A stretch of DNA of 64,000 nucleotides from Trichodelitschia bisporula (lineage: Eukaryota > Ascomycota > Dothideomycetes > Phaeotrichales > Phaeotrichaceae). Of the stretch, positions 21,960 through 33,900 are shown piece after piece. Position numbers and translations under genes: made by a program. Below the pieces are notes generated by a model, which made no database searches, had not been told where the DNA came from, and saw only the letters and a list, made by a program, of their open reading frames with translations. The stretch covers positions 159,299-223,298 of the forward strand of contig ML996691.1 of assembly GCA_010356995.1 (NCBI GenBank), written 5' to 3'. How positions within the stretch are numbered: the first letter of the stretch is position 1; every line of letters starts with the position of its first letter.

Positions 21960-22680
21960 GGTTGCTAGGCCAAAGTGTGGTGTAGTGACAAGCGGAGCAG
22001 CGATAAGCGGAGTGACCGAAGTCTTTCACAAGAAATAAACCCCAGATGACAGTGGATTGCAGAAGCAAGAGAAGTTGATGAAAGCGGGGCTGCTGATGGG
22101 CAGAGGACAAGGGAGGTTGGTGGTGGTGAAAGAAGTTGAATTGCAAGGTGCAAGGTGGAGGTGGAAAGTTTGAAGCGAACAATGACGAAGTGTCTGCGCG
22201 TGCCACTCCACTCCAACTCCACTCAAATCCAATGCCCAGCCAGACCTCAGTAAACAATCCCGGATCCTTGTTGCCTGGCCATATCACATGTTTGCCCCCC
22301 CTCGTCACCCCTCTTTCGGCCTTGAAGCCTTGAAGCCTTGAGGCCTTGAAAACTTGGAGCCTTAAGGCCTTGGAGGCCTTGCAAACCTTAATTTTATTCT
22401 CCGATCACCATCTCGTCACATGCCAACATCTTCACGACCATCAACTCCATTTGACATTAAAATTTCTATTTCCTTTGATGTGTCTCCTCCGCATTGTAGT
22501 ACATGACAGTAGCCCAGCCAAGTGACAATAAAGGGATCCATATGCCCACTCCACATCTCACAAGCATCTTCAATCTTCCCTTCCAGTCCCCACTCTGCCC
22601 ATCAGCCGCCCCAGATGATGTCGCTCCGGGAAGTAGAATCGGCTGCGGATGGAAGGGTATCAACGCTGCCGAAGATCTTC
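21960..22680. other. Intergenic stretch
   Basis: Promoter of the SRC1-type gene on the right-hand side of 21959, followed by a short repeat (listed separately) and AT-richer sequence. No coding region is supported. Confidence 0.4.
22320..22389. repeat. Degenerate 9-bp tandem repeat (CCTTGAAGC)
   Basis: About eight imperfect copies of CCTTGAAGC/CCTTGGAGG in a row. A similar CTTGGAGGC run occurs inside the zinc-finger pseudogene at 17720-17740, which is probably a coincidence of low complexity. Confidence 0.75.
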
Positions 22681-23736
22681 TCAAACATGATTGTCGTTGC
22701 TCAAGCCATAGTCGATGATGAGGTCGAGGATTGCGTACTGCATCGCACGACCAGCCTCCCCCATCTCAGCATCAGCCTCCACGTGATCATGTTGTAGCCG
22801 TCCAAACTCGCGCGATATTTCTGCTAGTTCCGTGTGTATGTCGTCTGATATGTCGTCAAACTTGATGCTTGGATACAAGCACAAGGGGCTCTTCCGGCGG
22901 CTCCACAACTTCTGGAAAGCTGCCATCGACACGCAGCAGAAACCACGCCCCTCAACAATCCCGTGGATAAGAAATTCGTGAGTATGCGCTGCCCAGGGCA
23001 TGTCTATGAACGCTTGAAGCTTGTCGGCCCTGTAGATCCCGTTTGTCGCGTAGTCGGTATCCAGCATTGCGATGTAGGATTCATAACCGTCATTTTCGGC
23101 CGAGCGTGCGTAGAATAGGGGAAGGTAAAGAGCGTCCGACCAGGAGCTGAACTCAGTTTCCACATCACGAGATGTGACAAGGTGATCTGCGACCATGGAG
23201 CCAAAGTCCGGGATGAGATAGGCGGCCTCGTGTCCGCCACCGCGAAGGAATGCTAGCGGTGTGACACGCTCAGTGGTATTTAACCCGTCAACTCCGCCTC
23301 CGGATGAAGGACCGAATCCACGGAAAAGGTACCTTGGAAACGGACGACGGGCCAAAGTCTTGCGGATCTCAAGTGGTGGACATATCTCGTCAAGTTCCTT
23401 CTTTAAGCTTTCTTTCCTCATCTTCTCCAAGAATGCGGCAACATCATCGTGATTTTCGGAGGTGGAAGAAGGAAAGGTTGGCGAAGAGGTGCTTCCATTT
23501 ACCGTCTTGCTGGCTGTGGCAACAGCATCGTGATTCCCGGAGGTTGAAGAAGAGGTGTTTTCATTTATCGTCTCGTCGGTTCTTGCAACATGATCGCGAT
23601 TCCCGGAGGCGGAGGAAGGAATGAAAGGAGGTGCGTCTCCACGCATCGTTGCGATAATGCTTGGAGGATTGTCGGCAAAAATAGGGGTTGAACGATTTTC
23701 GAAAGAATGTCGAATTGATGTTTTATGTGGTTGCAT
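22681..23736 (-). CDS. DUF7587-like protein, 351 aa
   Basis: A single exon from the ATG at 23736 (MQPHKTSIRHSFENR) to TGA at 22681; the open frame extends 8 codons further upstream without an ATG. The first 110 residues are Ser/Thr/Asn-rich with three related segments (SASGNRDHVARTDETIN, STSGNHDAVATASKTVN, STSENHDDVAA). A folded domain follows: FPRYLFRGFGPSSGG near 130, LNTTERVTPLAFLRGG, HLVTSRDVETEFSSWSDALY near 195 and SYIAMLDTDYATNGIYRADK near 225. This R...S-W-S...D/E order is what I know from the fungal DUF7587 family, of unknown function. The family name comes from memory of the motif pattern and needs a profile search. A broken copy of its 3' end lies at 11428-11529. Confidence 0.7.
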   Translation of the reverse strand: MQPHKTSIRHSFENRSTPIFADNPPSIIATMRGDAPPFIPSSASGNRDHVARTDETINENTSSSTSGNHDAVATASKTVNGSTSSPTFPSSTSENHDDVAAFLEKMRKESLKKELDEICPPLEIRKTLARRPFPRYLFRGFGPSSGGGVDGLNTTERVTPLAFLRGGGHEAAYLIPDFGSMVADHLVTSRDVETEFSSWSDALYLPLFYARSAENDGYESYIAMLDTDYATNGIYRADKLQAFIDMPWAAHTHEFLIHGIVEGRGFCCVSMAAFQKLWSRRKSPLCLYPSIKFDDISDDIHTELAEISREFGRLQHDHVEADAEMGEAGRAMQYAILDLIIDYGLSNDNHV

Positions 23737-24118
23737 GGGGGTTGTTGGTGTGGAGTTCAAGTTTCGCGGAGCAGCTTAATATGGTGGGCTCGTGCGCCAG
23801 TGAATTCCTCGAAGCCATCCTGCCCGGAGGCAGTAACGTGAAGCTTTAGGCGAGCTAAACCACGTGCTATATCCTCCTCAGGAGAGTTCTTGAACGCTTG
23901 TGGAAGGAGCAAGCTCTCTGTCCCTCCACAGAGCCGGCCACCGAGTCCAGCACGGGGTTTGACAGCTCGCACTCAGCGCGAGTGCCTTCACTCACGAAAC
24001 ACTGGGAGCATCCTGCACCAGGAGCTCGAAGCAAGTTCGCTCTCCAAAGTCAACATGATTGACTCATTATATCGCTTTTATACGGCACTCCGAAGCCATA
24101 TACCAGTGACGCCCAAGC

Positions 24119-25522
24119 CTAGTTAAAGTTCCTGTGCGTCACATTCTGCCAGTGCTCGGCGATCAAGCCGCCCGGCGCCGCAGGATCCGTCCACGCCGCG
24201 CGCGCCTTCGCATCACCGCGGAAGTACCACTCGAACAGCTGCACCGTCGCTCGTCCGTACTTGCCGCCGCGCTTGGCGAAGAAAGTGCCCAGATGGCCGG
24301 AGTCGAGGCTGGCATAGAATGCCGGGATATTCTTCGGCAGAGCGGCGTAATCAGCGTTGCTCTGCGGCGCGTTAGTATATCTTAACTTTACTAAAGGGTA
24401 ACTTGGCACGCCGTACGTTCTCGTATCCCATGTCCTTAGGACCGCCCGGGAACAGAGCAACTCCGGCCTTGAGCTCCTGCAGCAGCGCTCGCTTGTTCGG
24501 CATGATCACGCCCGAGTTATACACGCCGACTTGCGAAAGTTAGCGGGCCGGCGGAAACCAGATCTGGGATGTCTTACTCAGCTTCACGCGGTCGTTGTGG
24601 TACGCCGTGGAGTACGCCTCCAAGCCGCCACAGCTCGATCCCCCGGTGGCAAAGTCGGTGGTCGACACATTGCCATACTCCTTCGCGTTACCGTTGACCA
24701 CCCAGGCGATAGCATCATTCATATCCTTAATCGTGCTCATACCCCCGGCCGCAGCATCGGCCATCGTATACTTCGGCTTGCCGTCGGGACCAGGTAGACC
24801 ACCTGCCCCCGCGCCGCGCGGGATATCAAGTGTGGGCGGTGCACCACCGGGCGGACCCTAATCCATCAGCATCCTCCCAGCATCATCTCTCTGACCACAC
24901 TCACGTTCGCAATAACCAGGTACCCATACGACGCCACCTCCGTCAAAAACATCGCATACGGCGTCCCCGAGCTCGTACACCCTCCATTCCCCCAAATAAA
25001 CACCGGCATCTTCAAGCTCGGAGGCGGCGGCTTGATGGGCGCATAAACCGTATGGCGCGTCAGGCCCGGCACGGTGAAGAAATGCGCCGGGTACGGCCCG
25101 CTACCTGGGTCGTAAAAATCCTGCAGGCTGGGCTTGCCCTTCGGATACTCGGGCCCCGTGGGCACAAGGGACGAAATATCCAGGTTATTCAACAGGCCGC
25201 CCAGCATAGCCGTGATGCCGCTGCTCGCAGCCGCAGCCGGCGTCGAAGCGGGCTTAGGTGGCGCCGCGGCGGCTGGCAGTCCGCTGGCCTTTGGCGGAGT
25301 GCTCCCCTTGGCCGGGCCAAAGAAACTCGAGATACCGCTCAAAAGGCTCCCGAGTCCACTCGTGGAGCTGGATGCGCTGGATGTGCCGAAGCCCATGCCG
25401 AAAATGCCGCCCATGTCACCGTTGTCGCCGGAGACGGGGACGGCTGGCGCGGCAGGCGCCTGAGCGAGGGGCGTGGCGGCCGCGGAGGCGGCCAGGATGG
25501 CCGTGAGGAGATGTTGCTTCAT
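24119..25522 (-). CDS. Secreted alpha/beta-hydrolase-like protein
   Basis: Four exons, 25522-24905, 24857-24578, 24529-24417 and 24361-24119, with introns of 47, 48 and 55 nt, give about 417 aa. MKQHLLTAILAASAAATPLA is a typical signal peptide. A low-complexity Ala/Pro/Ser/Gly linker of about 100 residues precedes the catalytic part. That part has MPVFIWGNGGCTSSG (oxyanion region), ASYGYLVIAN, the nucleophile elbow ATGGSSCGGLEA and ASLDSGHLGTFF, which supplies a plausible catalytic His. Chitin- or polyester-type substrates cannot be read from the sequence. All splice junctions restore the reading frame and conserved hydrophobic strands, so the model is good although the exact substrate is unknown. 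Confidence 0.82.
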
Positions 25523-26361
25523 TGTGAACGAGTGGATGATGCTCTCGGCTTAAGGCGTGGTTCCAGGCGGTGGAGTCCGCGTACTTATGCCGGTGCCTAT
25601 TTGGCACTCTGCGGCCTTGGTTGCTGCGGGCCATGGTCATTGTAGGGTTGCAAGCGCGGTTCCGGGCTCACAATGGGAAGATCCCGCTGCTGAGATCGGA
25701 TTCCGTGGCACGCCTGAGCTTAAGGCTGAAAACCTGCCGGGGGAAACCCGCGGAAAGGTTGGGGCTAAATACCGGATATGTGGGGAATGCGCGGTGGGTA
25801 GTGCTACGAAAGAGGCCATTGTTTTGGATTGAGTATACTCATGATGGTAGTGATTGGTGGATGACGCATGAAGATACACTTTGTTATACGGGATTATATC
25901 GGAATGGGGTTGGTGAGCTCGGTTCAAGCCAAAGCCTTCTGAAGAAATGTTGCGGTACGATTTGTGTATACTGTGAACTGAATTGCGGGAAGCGCAGTGA
26001 AGTTCGAAGGTTGATCTCGATGATCTACGTTGCTTTCACCTACCATATCGGATAATAGTTTATCCTTGCACCGCCACACCATGACGTGCACGGTCGCCAA
26101 GGGCATCTGTGACACAGCATGTGAGGTGAAGGACATTGGAAAAAAGCGACAGGCTGTTTCGTTACTTTCTTTGAGAAGAGCACTCCTACAATCACGAATT
26201 GGCACAAAAGAAGGTACAGCAATCTATAATCCGGTGATGGAACCCGTCGCGACGGCCGGGATGGGACTTCGCTGCTGGGGAGTCGAGTGGGGGACCTATC
26301 GAGGTTCATTTAGCAGTCCGTGGCACTAGATCGTCGGTCGAGGATGGTAAGATGCGTTCTA
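25523..26361. other. Gene-free stretch
   Basis: No supported coding region. This is the promoter side of the secreted hydrolase plus unexplained sequence; short frames here show no protein-like composition. Confidence 0.4.
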
Positions 26362-27333
26362 TTACCCGGGCATGATACCAAATGACCACATTCGTATCGT
26401 TGGCCGGTACGCCCATTGAGAGTACACCGACGGGTTGCCTCCATGCACTACTATAGAAGCACTCAGTTCCTCTACCGTACTATCATTCTCCTCTTGCTCA
26501 ATGCCGCCTAGAGCTTCTCCTAGAATTGCAACGGAAGGCAGGTAGGAGGTAGTGTAGTTCACCTTCATGGCGGGACAGATCGAGAATACTCCCAAGATCG
26601 TTGAAGTCCAAGGAAGCGATGTCGACTACTCGTAGTTCTAGTCGGGATAGCGCGCTCAGCAAGGACAGCAAGATGTGGCATCTTATCATAGATGATCTAC
26701 TAGATATGCCCTCAGTAATTGTGGTACTCCAGAAAATTTGATCGGGCATCTAAAAGGGTGCCGGCGCTGAGAAGGCGACTGACATCGATGTTAAATGGTG
26801 AAGCATAGCCCTCCAGAAGGTCCTGGAGACCTCAGCACACCTTCGATGTCCATGTGGATGAATATATACGCTTGGTTCTGTAACCCGAAATGCCATTCCC
26901 GGTCCTTGACGTTCACGAATGCGGCATTGGAGAAACCCACCCACAACTGAGAATGTATCTGCGATTGTGGCAGGAATAAGAAGGGCAGATCGAGGATGTA
27001 AGGTTGTAGAACATCCGTCCGGATGATAGAGCCGCTGAGGTCGAGACATGGAAGACGTACCGTCTAGTTGATCCTCTGCACAAAGTCTGCTGGTAGGAAG
27101 TGGACAAAGGTTGGAATTGAATAATTTCTCCTCTCCCACCGCACTTTCCGAGGCGGGACATATGGCCAAGGTCGCAGAGTACCAGGTTTCAAACCGCTTA
27201 CTGAAGTAAATCTGCGAATTGGTTAGTCAAATTAGTATTTGGGTAGGTGGCCAGCGACGGATCCTAACCGCTGTATTTTTGGTTTCAGGGGCTTGTCTGC
27301 CATGCACGGCCTGCGTTCGGCGTCCAGAATCAT
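26362..27333 (-). pseudogene. Probable dead multi-exon gene, function unknown
   Basis: Starting at ATG 27333 (MILDAERRPCMADKPL), an intron at 27268-27212 with a perfect branch motif (TTGACTAACC, then CAATTCGCAG) leads into a protein-like frame GLKPGTLRPWPYVPPRKVRW. It meets one in-frame TAG at 27064-27066 and then continues in the same frame as LPCLDLSGSIIRTDVLQPYI and DREWHFGLQNQAYIFIHMDI. A further block from 26749 (MPDQIFWSTTITEGISS) splices cleanly through a 42-nt GT-AG intron into GEALGGIEQEENDSTVEEL and ends at 26362. I do not know the family. Either the gene has one nonsense mutation or the exon structure near 27060 differs from my reading. Confidence 0.4.
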
Positions 27334-27913
27334 AGCATCACGCTACTCTCATAAGGTTACTCGCACACGATCAGATTAGCCAGCACGTCATGTGCAAACT
27401 ATCACACGTAGGCCTTACCATCTCTGTGTACACTCGGGCCATCATCCAATCCCCACCTCATCACAACCAAGCAGCATGGAACGATCCAAAAAAAGTCAAG
27501 GACCTCCAAACCGGACGTTAAATGGTAAATAGAGACGAACGCCGCCGCCGGCCATACCGCCCACACCCCACCGGCCGTACGCCTGAGCCCATTCCATGCC
27601 CACCATGCAAATACCCCAATCGCGCAATCGTGACAACTTGATCCACATGAAAGAAGCGGCCACAGCGGTCGTCCCAACTAGTACCCGTCCCGTCCCTTCC
27701 CATCTCGATTCGTGAAATATGCTAAACCCAGTGAAAAGCTCTAAAGGAAGCAATGCGCTGTGCTACCTGAAAAGGGGGAATCTTTCTAAACCTCCCCACA
27801 CCTCCGCGTTGGCGCCCCATTAGCCAAAATCTTTTGATCATAGATGCAGATGGCTATGCGAGACAGCGGCCTGGGGGCCAAAATCTACTCGCTCTTTCCG
27901 ACCTGTACTTCAC
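27334..27913. other. Short gene-free stretch
   Basis: Lies between the dead gene and the 3' end of the histidine kinase gene. Two overlapping Trp/Gly-rich frames on the minus strand (27402-27753) have no recognisable domain and are not called. Confidence 0.35.
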
Positions 27914-30900
27914 CTACGTGTCGGTTTGCGTTGATATGTCCTCTCCGCCGCCCTGGGCTGCCTCGGGCACAACCCCATTACACTGCTCTTCCGCATTGCT
28001 CTGCTCTTCCATATTGCTCTGCTTTTCCACAGTGCTCTGCTCTTTCCCCTCCGCAGCATCATCGACCTGAAACCGAACCGAATGGTCATTATGCGCCTTC
28101 CCCGCGGGCCGCATCGCAGACCCCGTCGGACTCTGCGAAGCCGACGGCGTAGCCGCGGGCAGAGACGCATCCTCGCCCTTCGCACCACCCACGCCCTGTG
28201 ATCCCTCCTTCTTGTGCACCAGATACGTCTCCAGAAGCGCCTTGAGCGTTTGTCGTCTGCAGCGAGTCAGTAAATCCCTACCACACGAAACGGATGTACT
28301 CACTGCACCGGCTTCGCCAGATAATTATTCATCCCCGCCTCAAGGCACTTCTCGCGGTCGCCCTGGATTGCCGACGCCGTCATTGCTATCACGAGCACAT
28401 CCCTGATAGCAGGATCCTTGTGACTCCGGATCTCACGCGTCGCATCGTACCCGTCCAGTACTGGCATCTGCACATCCATGAGCACGAGGTGATACGGCGA
28501 GCCCGCCGCGCTCGCACGCTCCAGCGCCTCAATCGTCTGTCGTCCATCGGCGAAGGCCCTGCATTCAAACCCGAGCTTGCTAACGAACGAGAGCGCAATC
28601 TTCTGATTCACAGGATTGTCCTCGGCAATACAAATGCGAGTCTGCCCGCGCGGCACCGTCTCGTCCGTTGACCGATTCATGCGCTGAGGTGACGTAGGCC
28701 CAGGGGGTGTATAGTGGGCCATGAGGTCTGGCTTTGGAGCAACGCCGTCGAGAAGGCTTGCCTTTTCCGATTGCGAAACTTTCTTGAATCGGATGCGGAA
28801 AAATACGGTCGTACCTTTGCCTGGCATGCTTTCGAGCCAGATGCGGCCGCCCATGTTTTCGATTAGCGCTTTGCAGATGCTAAGCCCCAGACCTGTGCCG
28901 CCGAAGCTGCGCGACGATGTGTTTTCGACTTGGCTGAATGGCTGGAAGAGGTTCCGACGTTGGTCGTCTGGGATGCCGATGCCTGTGTCTTTCACTGAGA
29001 CCGTGATGTCGATCCAGTCCTTTTCTTCGTGGTTCGTGACGGCGCGCACGGTGACGGAACCGCGTACAGTGAACTTGTAGGCGTTTGACAGCAGATTCAT
29101 CAAAATTTGATGGAGGCGCATCGGGTCACCAAGTACGAGCAGTGCGGGATCGATGCCCAGGTCGAGCGCCGTGTGCAGACCCTTCTCGTTGTTCTGGTAA
29201 GAAAGGGCGCGGACGACCTCGCGTGTAGTCTCCGTCAGATTGATAGGCAGCGAGCTCATATTCATCTTGCCAGCCTCCAGCTTGGTAAAGTCGAGAAGGT
29301 CATTGATGACGGAGAGCAGTGTATCGGCGCACAAGCGGATGCTGTCGGCATAACCCGCCTGTTTTTGAGTCAACTGCGTCTCCTTGAGCAACTCGCTCAT
29401 GCCGATTACGCCGGTAAGGGGGGTGCGTAGCTCGTGGCTGACGTTGGCGAGGAACATGGACTTGGCCTTTGCAGCCTCCTCCTTTAGCTTCATGTTGCGG
29501 ATGGCCTCCAACTCGGCGAGTTTGGCTTTGGCCTCGGCAGCACGGGCCTGCGCTAGAGCGCGCTTCTGCATGTCGACCATGGCCGAGTTCTCGGAGCTGA
29601 CCTTCTCAATCTGCTTCAGGACCAGGGCGTTGGCGAGTGATATCGAGATTTGGTTAACCAGCAGCTGTAAGACGGTAAGGTTGCGCTCCGTGAAGCTGTT
29701 TGGCGGTCCCTCAATGTAAATCGACCCGAGCAACTCGCCGGCGCCATGCAGAATCGGAATCGCGATAACAGACCGACCGTCGGGATGTCTGTTAAGGAAC
29801 TCCTGCGACACGCCCAAGAACCGCTCGTCGTCCAGGAGGTTTTGCAAAAAGACAGTTTCCTTGAACCGCAGTACATACGTCGTGATCTGCTGAGTTTCCC
29901 GGTTCCCTACCGTCTCGAAGCCCTGTCCATCGGGGTAGGATTGCACGCCTTCTTGGGTGCTGACCGAGGCTAGGGTCCATTCGATCTGCTCGCCCCTGAC
30001 GACTATGGCCGCGAGCTCGGCGGCAGTGGACTCGAGAATGATATCAGTCATCTTGGACATCAATTTGTCGACCTGCAGTTCCGAGGAGAGAAGTTGGCTC
30101 GACTGCAATATGCTTGCTAGGTCGATCATATCGAGCCCCATGGCCGAAAAGTCGCGTGGGAAGCCCTTCTCCGTCCGGTGCACCTCTTGCCCACCAGTTG
30201 CACTAACCACCTTCTTTTCTGGCTCGACCCACGCGTTTGTCCTGTCAACTGAGGTCTCCAGTCCCAAAGTCCGATTCCTCCGGGTTTCGTTCTGCGCAAG
30301 CTTAAAGGGAGAATTCCCGGTGTCAATCATAGTCGTTTGGCAGGCCGCGTCGATGCTGTTGAGTGATGTTGTGCCCCGGATGAGCCACTCGAACTTAGCC
30401 GCCACATTCTCAGCCTTGCCATATGCGCTGACCCTCCGGTACGCCGAAAGGCATTGGGTCAGCAAGTGACGGGCAGGCCGAGTTGCGCCCCTGCGGATGA
30501 GAGAATCGGCATAGAGCTCGAAGACCAGAGCGTCCTCGAGCAGTAGGTCATGCACCTGAGAGTGGTCCAGTGCTTGTTCGTACATTATGACAGACTCGGG
30601 AATATTCCCGGTTACGTCTGCATACTCGGCGCGCAGTAAGCATAACCAACCGCGATAGTTGACATCATTGATCTCGGCTGCAGGCTCAATGCGTCGTGTG
30701 AGGTTCTGAACCTTGGCCAGCAGATCTTCGCGGTCGGGCCTGCTAGGATTTTCGCGAATATTCGCACAATAGCATAGAGCCAGATACATCAGGTTGCTAT
30801 AGTAGTAACGCATGGAGCTGGACTTGTCAGAGTAAGTTCCTAACAACGCTTTGTACTTACAACAGGTCTTCCGACATGGGCACCAGACGCTCACCGATCT

Positions 30901-33900
30901 CCAGGGCGGCGTCGAGGTGGCCAAAATGGAAAAGAGCCATGAACAAGTTGGTCCAGTAAATTGCTAGGGGACGTTCAGTATGTGAGGCCGTCTTCTTGAT
31001 ATAGTTCTCATATTCTGCTCCGTTGAAGTCGGCTTCATCAAATACCTCGGTGGCAGAGGTGGAGTTGGTCTTGCCTTGCAGGGCGCGCGCCAGCTGTCGT
31101 ACCGAAGTGAGCATCACCCCACCCCGCAGGTCACCTTGCCAGCCGGGATACTCAAGGGGTGCATCGCTCGTATACGCTTCGACCTCCGTCAGGTCGTGCG
31201 AGCACCAAAACTTGAACATGGCCGTGATGCCGAGATTCAGCAGTATCAGGTTCCGATCCCCGGCCAGAATGCTCGCGTCCATGGCGTTGTCTAACACTTC
31301 GATTTGGTCGCGTACGTGCGTCTCGAGATGCCCGATGAAAAGAGCCCGAAGCATCTCACCACGTCCGAATGAGTAGGATGCGGACTCGTACTTCTGGAAC
31401 AGGTGGTGCGCGAGACTGGCAACTCGACAACCAAGCTCTGTCGTACCAAAGCGGCCTACGGCGATGGAGGCGAAGTGCAGATAGCCGGCGCCACACTGGG
31501 GGAAGTCGCCCGTCGTTATGTGCAGGCGCATCATGACCATAGAAGACTGGAAGAACCGAAGAGAATTGGTCCAGAATGCCGTAGATACTATTTCCAAAAG
31601 GACGGGTCCAAGGGCAGCCATCATCGGGTCTATTTTAGTCGGTCGCGATACCAAGTCATCAAAGTTGGTCGAGTTGAGAAGCTTGCAAAGATCTAAAAAT
31701 TCTTCGTCGCATTCTTCGAATGTCGTCTCCGGGATTACAGTTCCGAGCTGAGCAAGGCAGTCACGGAGAGCCTCAAAGGCGGCCTGACTATCCCCTTCGA
31801 ATGCGTACGTCCGAGACTTTGTGACGTACGCCGGGGCCTTGTCGATAGGGTTCCGCGCATGCTGCAGCACAGCTTCAACCAATTTACGAGCCTCGCCGAT
31901 TTGCTGCTCGTAGCAATGGGCAGCAGCTGTCTTGAGATACAAGTCAAGCGTCTCGTGGTAGTTAACGTCGGGTTGTGACTCGTCCCATGGGTTGTCCTGG
32001 AGCAAAGTCATGCAGTGGACCAGATAGAACAACGCCGTCGAGCGCGCTCCGGACTCTGCCGCATTCTCAGCCGCCTGGAAGAGGAGGTGCCGGTACGCAG
32101 AGCGGTTCGACTCCCGCTGTCTCAGTAGACCAACGGCAGAGCACACGTGCTGTCCCCTGATGTAAAATGACTTGGAGCTGGTGCGAGTATTATCACGGAA
32201 GTCATGCTGTACCATAGTCTTCGCTATGGCGTAGTACATTTCATGCTTATTGAAGCATTCAGCGAGAGCATTGGCAGACTGCGGGTCAGACTTGCAGAGA
32301 AACATCACTATCACTGAATCACTTACCTGCATGTAGCGGTCATGGGAGAACCGAAATCGGTCTTCGTCACCTCCAGGCACAATCAGATATGCTGAGATGC
32401 TAGCCTGTAATCCAGCCACGGGGTCGTACGAGCCGACGAGCGGTAAGCCTTGCGCGTCCGGCCACGCGTTTTCTCCGCACATTAAGCGTTTCACCAGGGA
32501 AAAAGAGAAAGAGTTCCCGAGTAGAGATGCCCAAGCGAGGAGACACCGCGCAGAATACGGCAACTCCTGCAGCCGCTTTGAGACAAAGTCGATAGTAATC
32601 TGGGATCCGTACGATTCGCTCTCAAACGCCGTGAAGACTTTGTCCAAATCAAACTCCCACGCTGAAGTTTTCCAAGAATAGTGAATACAGCGCGTGCGGT
32701 AGCAAGTTGCCAACATTTCGCGGATAAAAAAGGGATTGCCCGCCGTCTTTTCTTGGATGACAGCCACGAGGGGTACGACATAATCGCGATCCCGATGCAG
32801 TGTTGCAGAGACATAGGTCGACGTTTCTTCCTCGGAGAATGGCGTAAGCTCAAGCTTTACAGCGGAGGAGAGGAGAGTAAGGACATGCTTGGGGATCAAA
32901 TCGTCATGCCGGTAGGTAATGATGAAGAGAATGGGGATTTTGCCTGTGACAATGTTGTGCACGAGGTCGAGGGATTCCGTGTCCGCGTACTGGAGGTCGT
33001 CTAGTGACAAGATGATGAGCTTACTGGACGCAAGCAAACGCAACACACCGAGAAATATATTCATGAAGCGCGACGTTCTGGAGGCTCCCGAGCGTGACCA
33101 CTCGCCAGTAGATTGTGTGCTGCTCTGACTGCTACTAGGCGCTTGGGTCAGAGAGGGCGAGGGGCTTCGACGACTCTGCATAGTGATGCGAGCCAGAGAT
33201 TGGTTCAGGCCGTTCGGCTGGGTGTGCGAAATCACATCCAAAAGTGACTCGGGCAGGTCGAGATATGTGTGCAAAATGTGCCAAACGGGCTTCACAAAGC
33301 CACGGATGTGGTTGTGGAACTCTGTTGAGACATCGCTTTCTGAGAAGATTTGCCGGAAAAGCGATGACATTAAACGCAGAATCGGCTCAAACGGGGCCCG
33401 TCTCGCCTGGTCAAACTTCGCGCTTGCGAAGTAGCCATAGTTGCGGGCACTGACCTGGACGCTTTGAATCAAGCACGACTTGCCCAGCCCAGCAGCACCC
33501 GATATGGCGATCACTTCGCATCTGCCCTTTCGCCTAGTCCGAGTTGCGTCTCGCAGCAACCTTCCGGTTTCCTGTGCGCTGTTGTTGTTCGCGGGTACAG
33601 ATGCACCGCTGGATCCGAGTTTCGAATCGGCGCTGGTACCGTTGCGCGACTCGCGCAGTTCAAGGAGCTCATCAGAGGACACTTCGGAGACGATGCTTCG
33701 TGCCGTCTTGTGGGAGCCGTGCAATACAACGGAATTCGCGCCGTCACCGTTTCTCACGCCGGATGTCTTGGAGCTACCACTTCCGGACGTGCTCTCGTTG
33801 GTCGCCTGCATGTCGGGTTGTGTGTTGGATGTAGAGGAGCCAGTGCTGCGATCCCAGGCAGAGCTACCTAAGGACGCCACCTTATCCCGGTGCTGAGCAA

